The notes: generated by a model from the letters alone, not told the origin. A DNA stretch of 64,000 bases from CAZOHG01 sp964579725 (GCA_964579725.1 CAZOHG010000009.1:1-64000), one strand, 5' to 3'; positions 36,260 to 44,403 are shown, counted from the stretch's first letter. Program-made: numbers and translations.

Positions 36260-37393
36260 GTGAAAACACTAAGAACGGTCGTTTTTCTTTTGGTCGGGGG
36301 TGTTTTTTTCATTTCGTCCGCCTTTGCTCAATTGCCGCGTACATTGCCCAAAACAGCCGTGCCGTCCACCCGTACCGTGCGGGGCCTAAAGGACACGGTG
36401 GGCTTCGCGATTTCCGCGGCTCAAATGAACCTCACCGTGCAGCTAAGCCGGCAGGCGGATTCCCTAATGTTGGCGAAAAATGCCAAAAAGTACCGTTTAA
36501 CCCCCGGGTCCTTTTTTGTGGCCGGTATTTCACCCCACGACGATTTTATCTACGCCGGCCCCGTTTACGCCCATCTTTACCCCTACCTCAAGGCCACCCG
36601 CGTGGTCATTTTGGGTGTTTCGCACTACGCGCGGCGCTGGCACGTGGAAAATACACTGGTGTTTGACGCCTTTAAAAAATGGAGGGGACCTTACGGTCTG
36701 GTTCGCGTTTCGGCGTTACGAAAGGAAATCTTAACTAAACTACCCAAATCGGATTTTATCGTCAGCAGTCCGATGCAGGCGGAAGAGCATTCCGTAGAGG
36801 CGCTCATTCCCTGGCTGCAATATTACAACCGCAAGGTAGAAATTGTTTCCATTTTGGTGCCTTACATGTCCTGGCCGAAATTGGATAGCCTTTCACAGGA
36901 CCTGGCCGCTGTTTTGGCGCGCCTCATTCAAACGCACCACTGGCAATTGGGAAGGGACATTGCTTTTTTGATTTCCAACGATTGCTCTCACTACGGCGAC
37001 CAGGGCTGGGGCGGCCGAAATTTCGCTCCGTTCGGTGTGGGCTGTGAGGGATTGAAAAGGGGAACGCAGCGCGATCGCAATATTGCCCGCCAGACCTTGT
37101 GCGGCAGTCTCACCCGATTTAAAGTGCATGATTTTTACACCCGTGTCTTGAATCCCTTGGATTACCACCAGTACAAAGTTACCTGGTGCGGGCGCTTTGC
37201 CGTCCCCTTCGGTACCAACATGCTGGCTCATTTGATGAAAAATCTTCACCGAAAACCTCTGGTGGGGGATTTTCTGCGCTACGGCGACAGTGTGGAATTG
37301 GGCGAGCTGAATGTCCGCCACACCGGAATGGGGGTGACCGCGCCCGCCAATTTGCACCACTGGGTGGGGTACGTGGCTATCGGGTACCGGTAA
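36260..37393 (+). CDS. exported Memo-family (AmmeMemoRadiSam B-like) protein
   Basis: 377 residues from GTG 36260 with GGGAGGA upstream. A signal peptide at 1-23 (VVFLLVGGVFFISSAFAQ) is followed by a Memo domain (about 80-375). Family landmarks are present: GISPHDDFIYAGPVYAHLY (PH-D-YSG region), ILGVSHYARR, AEEHSVEALIPWLQYY, ISNDCSHYGDQGWGG and WCGRFAVPFG. Memo proteins are related to class III dioxygenases and bind a metal through His residues; in bacteria they are usually cytoplasmic and sit with AMMECR1 and radical SAM genes. Here neither partner is near and the protein is exported. The substrate is unknown. It lies between the tricorn-like and GH2 genes, 60 bp before the latter. Confidence 0.85.
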   Translation: MKTLRTVVFLLVGGVFFISSAFAQLPRTLPKTAVPSTRTVRGLKDTVGFAISAAQMNLTVQLSRQADSLMLAKNAKKYRLTPGSFFVAGISPHDDFIYAGPVYAHLYPYLKATRVVILGVSHYARRWHVENTLVFDAFKKWRGPYGLVRVSALRKEILTKLPKSDFIVSSPMQAEEHSVEALIPWLQYYNRKVEIVSILVPYMSWPKLDSLSQDLAAVLARLIQTHHWQLGRDIAFLISNDCSHYGDQGWGGRNFAPFGVGCEGLKRGTQRDRNIARQTLCGSLTRFKVHDFYTRVLNPLDYHQYKVTWCGRFAVPFGTNMLAHLMKNLHRKPLVGDFLRYGDSVELGELNVRHTGMGVTAPANLHHWVGYVAIGYR

Positions 37394-37453
37394 AAACGAA
37401 ACTGCGAAAAAACGGTCAGTTAAAAAACGTTCAGTCAAATTTGGAGTGAGAGA

Positions 37454-40090
37454 ATGAAGAAACAGATTTCCGTTTGGGGTTTGCTTGTGTTTGTTTTTTG
37501 GGCCGGTTTTTTCTGTGCTCCCCGCCAAAAAGCGCGGCGGACCAATCCGGTTCGGCAGAACCTGAGCACGGGTTGGCTTCTGCAGGATTCCGCCAAAGTT
37601 TCCGCCGCCGGCAGTCAAATTTCTACCCTTGCTTTTAAGGCCAAAGGGTGGCATCCGACAACGGTTCCCACCACCGTGTTGGCAGCCTTGGTAGCCGACG
37701 GTGTGTACAAAAATATTTACTACGGAAAGAACCTTGCCAAAATTCCCACAGAGCCGTTTCACCATTCCTGGTGGTTCCGGAAGGTTTTTAAGATTTCTAC
37801 ATTGAGGCGAAATAAGCGGATTTTTCTCCATTTCGACGGCATCGTGTATCGGGCGGATGTGTGGGTAAACGGACAAAAGATCGCATCGGCCGATTCCGTG
37901 GAAGGCGTGTACCGCCATTTTACCTTTGACGTGACTCCGATTGTCCGCGTTGGAAAAGAAAATGTGCTGGCCGTGCAGGTATTCCCCCCGAAACCGGGAG
38001 ACCCCTCCTTGGGATTTGTGGATTGGAATCCTGCGCCGCCCGACAAAAACCTCGGGCTGTGGCAGCCCGTCTTCCTGCGGTTTAGCGGAGAGGCCTCACT
38101 GGCGCACCCGCAGGTCATTACCCGGCTCAATTTACCCGACACCACCGAGGCCAAGCTCACACTCGCTGTGGACGTAGCCAATCATGCTGCTCACGCCGTA
38201 GAGGGGATTGTAAAAGCGCAAATCGGCTCCGTTTACCTTTCTCAAAAAATAAAGCTAAACCCCTGTGAAAATCGAACGGTAAGATTTTCACCCGAAAAAT
38301 TTAAGTCGCTTGTTTTAAAACATCCCAAACTTTGGTGGCCGGTCGGAACGGGTCAACCCAATTTGTACTCCGTTCATTTTGAGTTGGAGCTTCAGGGTAA
38401 TCTTTCCGATTCACTTTCCACCCGCTTTGGCATTCGGGAGGTCGGTTCCTATTTTAATAAAAAAGGCTACCGTGTGTTTACCGTCAACGGCAAACCGATT
38501 TTGATTCGCGGCGGAGGTTGGGCGGATGATCTTCTGTTGGCCGATTCCCCCAAAAAATTGGAGGCGAAAGTCAAATATGCCCGCGACATGCATCTCAATG
38601 CCATTCGGGTGGAAGGCATTTGGGGGCGGGACGCACTGTACCGGCTGTGCGACGAAAATGGCCTGCTCATGCTGGTCGGATGGTCGTGCCAGTGGGAATG
38701 GAAAAATCTGATTGGCAGCGCCTGCGACCAATTCGGAGGCGTTCGGTCTCCCCACCAAATGGATGTGGTCGTGCGCTCGTTTCGGGATCAGATTCTGCGG
38801 CTGCGGAATCACCCGTCTGTTTTGGTTTGGCTGTACGGCAGTGACAAACCGCCGCGCCCGGAATTGGAACAGCGCTATGTGGCTCTCTTAAAAAAATACG
38901 ATCCCACACGGCCTTTTCTTTCCTCGGCCAGCCAAAAACCTACCTCGGTAACGGGGAATTCCGGGGTCAAAATGAGCGGACCCTACGAATGGGTGCCGCC
39001 GGTTTATTGGTACGCAGACACGTCGCGCGGCGGTGCCTTCGGATTTGCTACGGAAATCGGCCCCGGCCCGGAGGTTCCTCCTTTGGAGAGCGTGAGGAGA
39101 ATGATCCCACCCGATCACCTTTGGCCCATCGATGATGTGTGGGATTTCCACTGCGGGCGGGGGAAATTTGTCAACCTCAATGTGTACACCACAGCCTTAA
39201 CCAACCGGTACGGAAAAGCCGAAAGTGCTGCCAATTATTGTGAAAAGGCTCAGATCATGAATTACGAGGGGCTTCGCGCCATGTTTGAAGCCTACGCACA
39301 GAACAAATTTTTGTCCACAGGCGTGATTCAATGGATGTTGAATTCAGCCTGGCCTTCTATGATCTGGCAGTTGTACGATTATTATTTAATGCCCGGAGGG
39401 GCTTATTTCGGGACAAAAAAAGCCTGCGAGCCGGTTCATATTCAATACGATTACGCCACGCACCGCGTAGCGGTTGTCAACAGCACCTACCGAACCTTCG
39501 AAAAGCTAACTGCGGTAGCTCGTGTCTTTTCGCTCAATCTTCACGAAAAATTCGAGAAATCCGTTCCTGTGGCGATGGCAGAAAACACCAGCCGAATTTT
39601 GTTTCAGATTCCGGAAATCAACGGGCTTTCGCGCACCTATTTTTTGGATCTGCGATTGAAAGACGCCTCAAATCGAGAAATCAGTTCCAATTTTTACTGG
39701 CTCTCAACCCAACCGGATATTTTGGACGAAGCCCACGCCAATTGGTACGTCACTCCTACCGTAGGCTTTGCTGATTTAACGCAGCTTTCCGATTTGCCAC
39801 CCGTTCGGCTGGAAGCCTCCGTTCACTTTTCAAAAAACGGCAAGCGTTGGACGGCTCAGGTGCACGTAAAAAATCCCACGTCGAAACTGGCTTTTTTTGT
39901 GGAATTAAAAATTGTTCGCCGGGATTCGGGGGATTCTGTTTTGCCCATTTATTGGGATGAGAATGATTTTGCCCTTTTGCCCGGTGAAAAAAAGGTGCTT
40001 ACGGCAAGGTTTTCAGACGTCGATTTAAGGGGGCAGAAACCCGCCCTCAAGGTAGGCGGTTGGAATGTGGAACCGGAAACCCTTCGCTGA
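37454..40090 (+). CDS. glycoside hydrolase family 2, exo-beta-D-glucosaminidase-like
   Basis: 878 residues. It has a hydrophobic N-terminal signal (LLVFVFWAGFFC); Cys21 could be a lipidation site, although the box GFFC is not standard. Then come the GH2 sugar-binding domain (about 40-225), an Ig-like domain, the TIM barrel (about 340-640) and C-terminal beta domains. In the barrel, VWLYGSDKPP (Asp464) and GFATEIGPG (Glu534) match the Asp469/Glu541 pair of Amycolatopsis exo-beta-D-glucosaminidase CsxA, where GSD replaces the usual NE of GH2. This favours chitosan-oligosaccharide or glucosaminide hydrolysis over galactosidase or mannosidase activity. The gene is followed by a GC-rich terminator. 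Confidence 0.88.
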   Translation: MKKQISVWGLLVFVFWAGFFCAPRQKARRTNPVRQNLSTGWLLQDSAKVSAAGSQISTLAFKAKGWHPTTVPTTVLAALVADGVYKNIYYGKNLAKIPTEPFHHSWWFRKVFKISTLRRNKRIFLHFDGIVYRADVWVNGQKIASADSVEGVYRHFTFDVTPIVRVGKENVLAVQVFPPKPGDPSLGFVDWNPAPPDKNLGLWQPVFLRFSGEASLAHPQVITRLNLPDTTEAKLTLAVDVANHAAHAVEGIVKAQIGSVYLSQKIKLNPCENRTVRFSPEKFKSLVLKHPKLWWPVGTGQPNLYSVHFELELQGNLSDSLSTRFGIREVGSYFNKKGYRVFTVNGKPILIRGGGWADDLLLADSPKKLEAKVKYARDMHLNAIRVEGIWGRDALYRLCDENGLLMLVGWSCQWEWKNLIGSACDQFGGVRSPHQMDVVVRSFRDQILRLRNHPSVLVWLYGSDKPPRPELEQRYVALLKKYDPTRPFLSSASQKPTSVTGNSGVKMSGPYEWVPPVYWYADTSRGGAFGFATEIGPGPEVPPLESVRRMIPPDHLWPIDDVWDFHCGRGKFVNLNVYTTALTNRYGKAESAANYCEKAQIMNYEGLRAMFEAYAQNKFLSTGVIQWMLNSAWPSMIWQLYDYYLMPGGAYFGTKKACEPVHIQYDYATHRVAVVNSTYRTFEKLTAVARVFSLNLHEKFEKSVPVAMAENTSRILFQIPEINGLSRTYFLDLRLKDASNREISSNFYWLSTQPDILDEAHANWYVTPTVGFADLTQLSDLPPVRLEASVHFSKNGKRWTAQVHVKNPTSKLAFFVELKIVRRDSGDSVLPIYWDENDFALLPGEKKVLTARFSDVDLRGQKPALKVGGWNVEPETLR

Positions 40091-40103
40091 CAGAGGGAAC
40101 GCG

Positions 40104-40139
40104 TTTCCCCGCCCCGAACGCAACCCGGGGCGGGGAAAA
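40104..40139 (+). terminator. GC-rich terminator between GH2 gene and the R-M cassette
   Basis: TTTCCCCGCCCCG (40104-40116) pairs perfectly with CGGGGCGGGGAAA (40126-40138). The arms are followed by only one more A and then T, so it would act best for minus-strand transcripts; a bidirectional GH2/groES terminator before insertion of the R-M cassette is likely. Confidence 0.7.
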
Positions 40140-40142
40140 TGG
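40124..40142 (+). repeat. 19-bp direct repeat, left copy
   Basis: CCCGGGGCGGGGAAAATGG at 40124-40142, identical to 41882-41900. This copy is the right arm of the terminator hairpin. It marks the left boundary of the restriction-modification cassette. Confidence 0.85.
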
Positions 40143-40152
40143 GAATAATTTC

Positions 40153-40181
40153 TTGACATTTGGAGGAAAAGGGACTATTTT
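40153..40181 (+). promoter_or_regulatory. promoter of the R-M operon
   Basis: TTGACA (40153-40158), 17-bp spacer, TATTTT (40176-40181). It is the only perfect -35 box noted in the window and lies inside the inserted segment, so the cassette carries its own promoter. Confidence 0.65.
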
Positions 40182-40200
40182 TTTAGTGACTGATTCCTAC

Positions 40201-40229
40201 GGAAAATAATTGTCAAAAGTCGATTTTCC
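40201..40229 (+). promoter_or_regulatory. inverted repeat in the R-M leader
   Basis: GGAAAAT (40201-40207) and ATTTTCC (40223-40229) form a seven-base inverted repeat with a 15-nt loop, between the promoter and the methyltransferase start. It could be an operator or a leader hairpin; no C-protein gene is seen in the cassette. Confidence 0.3.
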
Positions 40230-40292
40230 CGCTCGATTGATAAAAGTGCACCATTCCGGTAAGGAATTTTAAAGAGAAAATTCGGAGCAAAA

Positions 40293-41246
40293 ATGGGACA
40301 TCGTGTGGAATATAAGGGGACTTCAGGTGACTTATTCACTCAATCGGAGTACAGATTGGTGTGTCATGATGCCAAGGGGACTTTGGAAGCGATGCAGGAC
40401 GATCGATTTGATTTGATCATAACGTCTCCGCCCTACAATGTTGGCAAAGAATATGAAGTTAAGCAGTCCATCGAAAAGTATTTGGAGGATCAAGAGGAGA
40501 TTATTCGGGAATTAATTCGTGTTTTGTCTCCCCAAGGAAGTATTTGTTGGCAGGTGGGGAATTACGTAAAATCAGGGGAGGTATTCCCATTGGATGTTTT
40601 TTATTATCAAATTTTTAAAAAATATGGGTTAAAGCTCAGAAACAGAATCATTTGGCGGTTTGGGCACGGTTTACATGCGTCTAAGCGCTTTTCAGGGCGA
40701 TATGAAACTATTTTATGGTTTACAAAAGGCGATTCGTATATTTTTAATTTGGATGAAGTTAGAATCCCCTCAAAATATCCCGGAAAGAGGCATTTTAAGG
40801 GGCCCAAAAAGGGCAAGTTGTCAGGCAATCCGAAAGGTAAAAACCCTTCCGATGTTTGGGATATTGTTTACCGGGATTGGGAAGAAGGTGTTTGGAATAT
40901 CCCCAATGTTAAGGCAAATCATCCCGAGAAAACCGAACACCCTTGCCAATTTCCGATTGAACTGGTGGAAAGGTGTGTTTTGGCTCTTACAAATGAAAAA
41001 AGTTGGGTATTGGACCCGTTTTGCGGTGTTGGCTCTTCGGTAATAGCCGCCTTGAAAAATAAAAGAAATGCCGTTGGGATTGATAAAGAACAAAAATACA
41101 TTGAAGTTGCTTTACAACGAATTAAGCAATTTGAAAATGGTAGTCTAAAAATACGACCGATGACCAAACCCATCTACTCGCCCCCCTCAAATTCAAAACT
41201 GGCTCAATATCCTGCAGAGTGGCTTGAAAAGGCGGAAAAATCGTGA
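40293..41246 (+). CDS. DNA methyltransferase of a type II R-M system
   Basis: 317-residue beta-class DNA methyltransferase. The catalytic motif TSPPY is at 44-48 and the SAM-binding motif DPFCGVGSS at 241-249, so the order is motif IV before motif I. TSPPY is typical of N4-cytosine enzymes such as M.BglII, but some N6-adenine enzymes have it too. The central region (120-215) is the variable target-recognition part (RYETILWFTKGD, KHFKGPKKGK-like). Codon use is AT-rich compared with the GH2 gene next door. Its stop overlaps the endonuclease start (GTGA, 41243-41246). It should protect host DNA from the adjacent enzyme. Confidence 0.92.
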   Translation: MGHRVEYKGTSGDLFTQSEYRLVCHDAKGTLEAMQDDRFDLIITSPPYNVGKEYEVKQSIEKYLEDQEEIIRELIRVLSPQGSICWQVGNYVKSGEVFPLDVFYYQIFKKYGLKLRNRIIWRFGHGLHASKRFSGRYETILWFTKGDSYIFNLDEVRIPSKYPGKRHFKGPKKGKLSGNPKGKNPSDVWDIVYRDWEEGVWNIPNVKANHPEKTEHPCQFPIELVERCVLALTNEKSWVLDPFCGVGSSVIAALKNKRNAVGIDKEQKYIEVALQRIKQFENGSLKIRPMTKPIYSPPSNSKLAQYPAEWLEKAEKS

Positions 41247-41860
41247 AAATTGCCCGGAAATATTCTCACCTTAACGGAGAAGAGTTTCTTATTGTTCACA
41301 GAAACACCCTTTACGATGAAATCAAAAGTGTGATTTCAGCTATTCAGGCAGACGAATTCAAAACGAAAGTCAGTAGCGAAAAAACAACACGCGGGAAAAA
41401 ATTCTACAGTCCGGTAGAATTGAACAGGGAATTTAAAAAGCGATTCAATAACTTCAATTGGCAAGAAAGCCGGTATCAATATTACATCACGCTGGATCGA
41501 GAGCTCATGGAGAAAAGTTTGAATTTATCGGCCAAACAACAGAGGAAGTTTCTTGAAGAGCACGGGGAGAAAAACCCTATTTTTTCATACAATCAAACGG
41601 ATTTTGTAAAAAACAAAGTGGCGGTGGAAGTCCAGTTTGGAAAATATGCTTTTGTAGCGTATGATATTTTTGTCAAACATATGTTGTTTTATTCGGGGGG
41701 TCTGATTGATCTTGGGGTTGAAATTCTACCGACCAAAGCCATGCAGACACAAATGTCGTCGGGTGTCGCTTATTTTGAGGGGGAAGTGTACCATGTTTTA
41801 AGACACGGCCGGAATAATCCGGCCATTCCGTTGTTGATTCTCGGCATTGAACCCAATTGA
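41243..41860 (+). CDS. BglII-family type II restriction endonuclease
   Basis: 205 residues, near the 223 of BglII. The PD-(D/E)XK core reads TDFVKNKVAVEVQFGK: Asp120, Glu129 and Gln131 have exactly the spacing of BglII Asp84, Glu93 and Gln95, including the unusual EVQ in place of E-x-K. The following segment (YDIFVKHMLFYSGGLIDLGVEILP, then MSSGVAYFEGE and NNPAIPLLILGI) is also family-like. It starts at GTG 41243 inside the methyltransferase stop. BglII and its relatives (BstYI, BamHI fold) cut GATC-centred sites, so an RGATCY-type target is a fair guess but unproven. Confidence 0.88.
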   Translation: MKIARKYSHLNGEEFLIVHRNTLYDEIKSVISAIQADEFKTKVSSEKTTRGKKFYSPVELNREFKKRFNNFNWQESRYQYYITLDRELMEKSLNLSAKQQRKFLEEHGEKNPIFSYNQTDFVKNKVAVEVQFGKYAFVAYDIFVKHMLFYSGGLIDLGVEILPTKAMQTQMSSGVAYFEGEVYHVLRHGRNNPAIPLLILGIEPN

Positions 41861-41881
41861 GGTATTTTTCTCACATAACCC

Positions 41882-41900
41882 CCCGGGGCGGGGAAAATGG
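41882..41900 (+). repeat. 19-bp direct repeat, right copy
   Basis: Identical to 40124-40142. It lies 10 bp beyond the groES-like stop. Unlike the left copy it has no complementary arm beside it, so it is an orphan half of a hairpin. Confidence 0.85.
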
Positions 41901-41909
41901 CTCAAGGGT

Positions 41910-42287
41910 CTACAAAGCGTCTTCCTCGAAATCTTCTTCCCGAACCACGACTAAAATAGCGGCCTGGGGGACAACCAAATAATTTTTGTTCTCAAATTTG
42001 ATCTCAATAGCGGACTTGCGCAAAAAAATGGCGTAATCGCCCACTTCAACTTGCATGGGCAGGTAGTGTACGTTGGCGTCGTAGGATTTCCATGGCTCGT
42101 TCTCGATGTCACCCGGCTGGGGCAAGGGCGTGCCGGGGCCGGTGGCCACCACGCGCCCTCCTTGAACGGTTTCCCGCTCCACAGCCCATTTCGGTAAATA
42201 AAGGCCAACATCCGTACGCTCCTCGGCGCTGTCCGGCTGAATTAAAACACGATCCCCAATAACGATCAGATGCTTGTGCGATTTCAT
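41910..42287 (-). CDS. groES: divergent GroES-like co-chaperonin with an insertion
   Basis: 125 residues against about 95 for usual GroES. It keeps GDRVLIQP (11-18), a mobile-loop region ERTDVGLYLP, GRVVATGPG, and the C-terminal VEVGDYAIFLRKSAIEIKFENKNYLVVPQAAILVVV. About 20 extra residues (PLPQPGDIENEPWKSYDANVHY) lie where the roof hairpin normally is, and there is an acidic tail (EEDFEEDAL). It should cap the GroEL ring, but the altered loop and roof may make it a specialised co-chaperonin. It is encoded 40 kb from groEL and has no CIRCE site upstream. A standard GroES may exist elsewhere. Confidence 0.8.
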   Translation of the reverse strand: MKSHKHLIVIGDRVLIQPDSAEERTDVGLYLPKWAVERETVQGGRVVATGPGTPLPQPGDIENEPWKSYDANVHYLPMQVEVGDYAIFLRKSAIEIKFENKNYLVVPQAAILVVVREEDFEEDAL

Positions 42288-42323
42288 GGAAAGTTCCGAT
42301 TTAGGTGCAAAATCATCCTATTT

Positions 42324-42352
42324 AAAATGGCAAAATTCGGGTGAAGATGCAA
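42324..42352 (-). promoter_or_regulatory. candidate promoter of the groES-like gene
   Basis: Minus strand: TTGCAT (42352-42347), 17-bp spacer, CATTTT (42329-42324). The -10 box is poor, so this is tentative. No TTAGCACTC element is near. Confidence 0.3.
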
Positions 42353-42451
42353 GTGTTTTTTTCGCCCACTTTGTTGCCTAAAACGCAGGAAAAAGGTTGG
42401 AATTCTCAAGAAGGAAAAATTGAAGAAGCAAGGGGATTTAAAAAATTCCGT

Positions 42452-42480
42452 TTGTAAAATGATGAAAAGTTTTGTAAATT
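42452..42480 (+). promoter_or_regulatory. etfB promoter
   Basis: TTGTAA (42452-42457), 17-bp spacer ending TTTTG, TAAATT (42475-42480), then AAAT. It has the same form as the fba, yebC and arsR-type promoters. Confidence 0.65.
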
Positions 42481-42538
42481 AAATACTACCGAGCGAAATG
42501 TGAGCAGTTGAACCCTAAATTTAGAGGAGGATTTTGCC

Positions 42539-43291
42539 GTGAAAATAGTCGTGTGCATGAAGCAAGTCCCCGATACAGAAACAAAAGTACGGATTGGTCA
42601 GGACGGGAAAACCATTGACCCGACCGACGTCAATTATGTGGTGAATCCGTACGATGAGTACGCCATTGAGGAGGCGTTGCGCATAAAGGAAAGCACGGGC
42701 GAGGGCGAGGTGACCATCTTAACCTTGGGGCCCGACCGAGCCATTAATGCCATTCGAACTGCCTTGGCAATGGGAGCCGACAAGGCCGTTCATTTGAAAA
42801 CCGACGACACCTATTTGGATTCTTATGCCGTGGCCGTTGCCCTGGCCAATCAATTGAAGGAAATGGACTACGATTTGATTTTAACAGGCAAACAGGCGGT
42901 GGACGACGACGCGGCACAGATTGGGCCTCGCGTGGCGGCTCTACTGGATTTGCCCTGTGCCACCGTGGTGACCAAATTGGAAATTGGTGACGGAGCCTTT
43001 ACAGCGCATCGTGAAGTGGAAGGGGGCCTGGAAGTGGTGGAAGGCTCTTTGCCGGCCGTGGTCACTGCACAAAAAGGCCTGAATGAACCGCGGTACGCCT
43101 CGTTGAAAGGTATTATGATGGCCAAGCGCAAACCTGTTGAAGAAAAAGAGCCGCAATTTGACGATCCCAAGGTGGAAATTTTGAAAATGGAATATCCTCC
43201 CGAGCGGAAAGGTGGTCGAATTGTCGGTAAAGGTGTGGAGGCTGTCCCGGAATTGGTGCGTCTGCTGCACGAAGAGGCGAAAGTGATCTAA
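42539..43291 (+). CDS. etfB: electron transfer flavoprotein beta subunit
   Basis: 250 residues, starting at GTG 42539 with AGAGGAGG upstream. It begins KIVVCMKQVPDTETKVRI and carries the family pattern NPYDEYAIEEALR, GADKAVHL and LTGKQAVDDDAAQIGPRVAALL (about 118-139). EtfB binds AMP in most ETFs and FAD in bifurcating ones. With EtfA it shuttles electrons from acyl-CoA or similar dehydrogenases to a membrane quinone reductase. etfA follows 59 bp downstream. No dehydrogenase or ETF-quinone oxidoreductase is adjacent, so the partners are elsewhere. Confidence 0.97.
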   Translation: MKIVVCMKQVPDTETKVRIGQDGKTIDPTDVNYVVNPYDEYAIEEALRIKESTGEGEVTILTLGPDRAINAIRTALAMGADKAVHLKTDDTYLDSYAVAVALANQLKEMDYDLILTGKQAVDDDAAQIGPRVAALLDLPCATVVTKLEIGDGAFTAHREVEGGLEVVEGSLPAVVTAQKGLNEPRYASLKGIMMAKRKPVEEKEPQFDDPKVEILKMEYPPERKGGRIVGKGVEAVPELVRLLHEEAKVI

Positions 43292-43350
43292 GACGGGTGT
43301 TTTTTCATCACATAGAAAAATAAGGATTTAGAATAAAAGGAGGTTTTTCA

Positions 43351-44334
43351 ATGGCTGGAAACGTGTTGGTAATTGCGGAACAGCGGAACGGCAAATTTAG
43401 AAAAGCTGCCTATGAAGTAGCCACCGCCGGTCGCCAGATTGGCGATGCGTTGGGCGGCGAGGTTGTGGCTTTGGTTGTGGGAAAAGGCATTTCCGAAATG
43501 GCAGGAGAATTGGGCGCTTACGGCGTGGACAAAGTTCTGGTAGCGGAAAGCGACGTGTTTGAAAATTACGCCCCGGAGGGGTTTGTGCGCGCCGTTCAAG
43601 ACGCCGCTGCCAAAACAGGCGCTCAGGTCGTCCTTTTTTCGGCTACCTCTCAGGGCAAGGATTTGGCGCCCCGGGTGGCTCAAAAAATGGGTGTGGGGCT
43701 GGCCTCCGACTGCACGGGACTTTCGGTGGAAAACGGAAAACTGGTGGCAAAGCGTCCCATTTACGCGGGAAAGGCATTCATTCAGGTTGCTTTCAAATCA
43801 GCTCCGGAAATGGCAACAGTTCGTCCCAAAGCTTTTACCCCTGAGGTTCGGGCGGAAGGCCAAAGGGCGCCGGTAGAAGCGCTCAGTGTGTCGGTGGACG
43901 CTTCCGAAATCAAAACAAAGGTGAAGGAATTTATCGAAACCGGGGGCGGGAAAATCGATTTGACAGAAGCCGACATTATTGTGTCCGGTGGGCGGGGGAT
44001 GAAAGGCCCCGAAAACTTCAAAATGCTGGAAGAGCTGGCCGATCTGTTGGGAGGCGCTGTGGGCGCTTCGCGAGCCGCTGTGGACGCCGGTTGGCGGCCC
44101 CATTCCGATCAGGTTGGACAGACCGGGAAAACGGTTTCTCCCAATTTGTACATTGCCGTCGGCATTTCCGGAGCCATTCAGCACCTCGCCGGAATGGGCT
44201 CGTCCAAAGTCATTGTCGCCATTAACAAAGACCCCGAAGCGCCTATTTTCCAGAAGGCGGATTACGGCATTGTAGCCGATTTGTTCGAGGCCGTCCCGGC
44301 CATGATTGAAGAGGTTAAAAAGTTGAAGAATTAA
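43351..44334 (+). CDS. etfA: electron transfer flavoprotein alpha subunit
   Basis: 327 residues. The N-terminal domain starts NVLVIAEQRNGKFRKAAYEVATAGRQIG; the C-terminal FAD-binding domain (about 195-325) has SGGRGMKGPENFKMLEELADLLGGAVGASRAAVDAGW, QVGQTGKTVSPNLYIAVGISGAIQHLAGM and INKDPEAPIFQKADYGIVADLFEAVP. These match the conserved FAD-binding motifs of EtfA. AAAGGAGG precedes the start. It pairs with etfB immediately upstream to form the heterodimer. There is no fused ferredoxin domain, so it is a plain ETF. Confidence 0.97.
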   Translation: MAGNVLVIAEQRNGKFRKAAYEVATAGRQIGDALGGEVVALVVGKGISEMAGELGAYGVDKVLVAESDVFENYAPEGFVRAVQDAAAKTGAQVVLFSATSQGKDLAPRVAQKMGVGLASDCTGLSVENGKLVAKRPIYAGKAFIQVAFKSAPEMATVRPKAFTPEVRAEGQRAPVEALSVSVDASEIKTKVKEFIETGGGKIDLTEADIIVSGGRGMKGPENFKMLEELADLLGGAVGASRAAVDAGWRPHSDQVGQTGKTVSPNLYIAVGISGAIQHLAGMGSSKVIVAINKDPEAPIFQKADYGIVADLFEAVPAMIEEVKKLKN

Positions 44335-44341
44335 ACCGAAT

Positions 44342-44367
44342 GGGGAGAAGGCGCGTGCTTTCTCCCC
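44342..44367 (+). terminator. hairpin after etfA
   Basis: GGGGAGAA (44342-44349) pairs with TTCTCCCC (44360-44367). There is no clear T-run (TAATTTGGG follows), so it may attenuate or protect the 3' end rather than terminate fully. Confidence 0.4.
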
Positions 44368-44403
44368 TAATTTGGGCAAATTGGTTTTAAGAAAGAAAGC
44401 TCG

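Larger units (their letters stand above)
40124..41900 (+). mobile_element. type II restriction-modification island bounded by 19-bp direct repeats
   Basis: Two overlapping genes (methyltransferase and BglII-family endonuclease) with their own promoter (40153-40181) lie between identical 19-bp repeats. The insert is visibly AT-richer than the neighbours. No transposase or integrase is present. R-M units inserted with long target duplications have been described in other bacteria, so this looks like the same process. The uninterrupted locus would be GH2 gene, hairpin, convergent groES. Confidence 0.7.

Noticed and set aside
36893..37918. Minus-strand frame of 341 codons over the Memo and GH2 genes
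   Set aside because: Antisense to two supported genes, without a recognisable motif.
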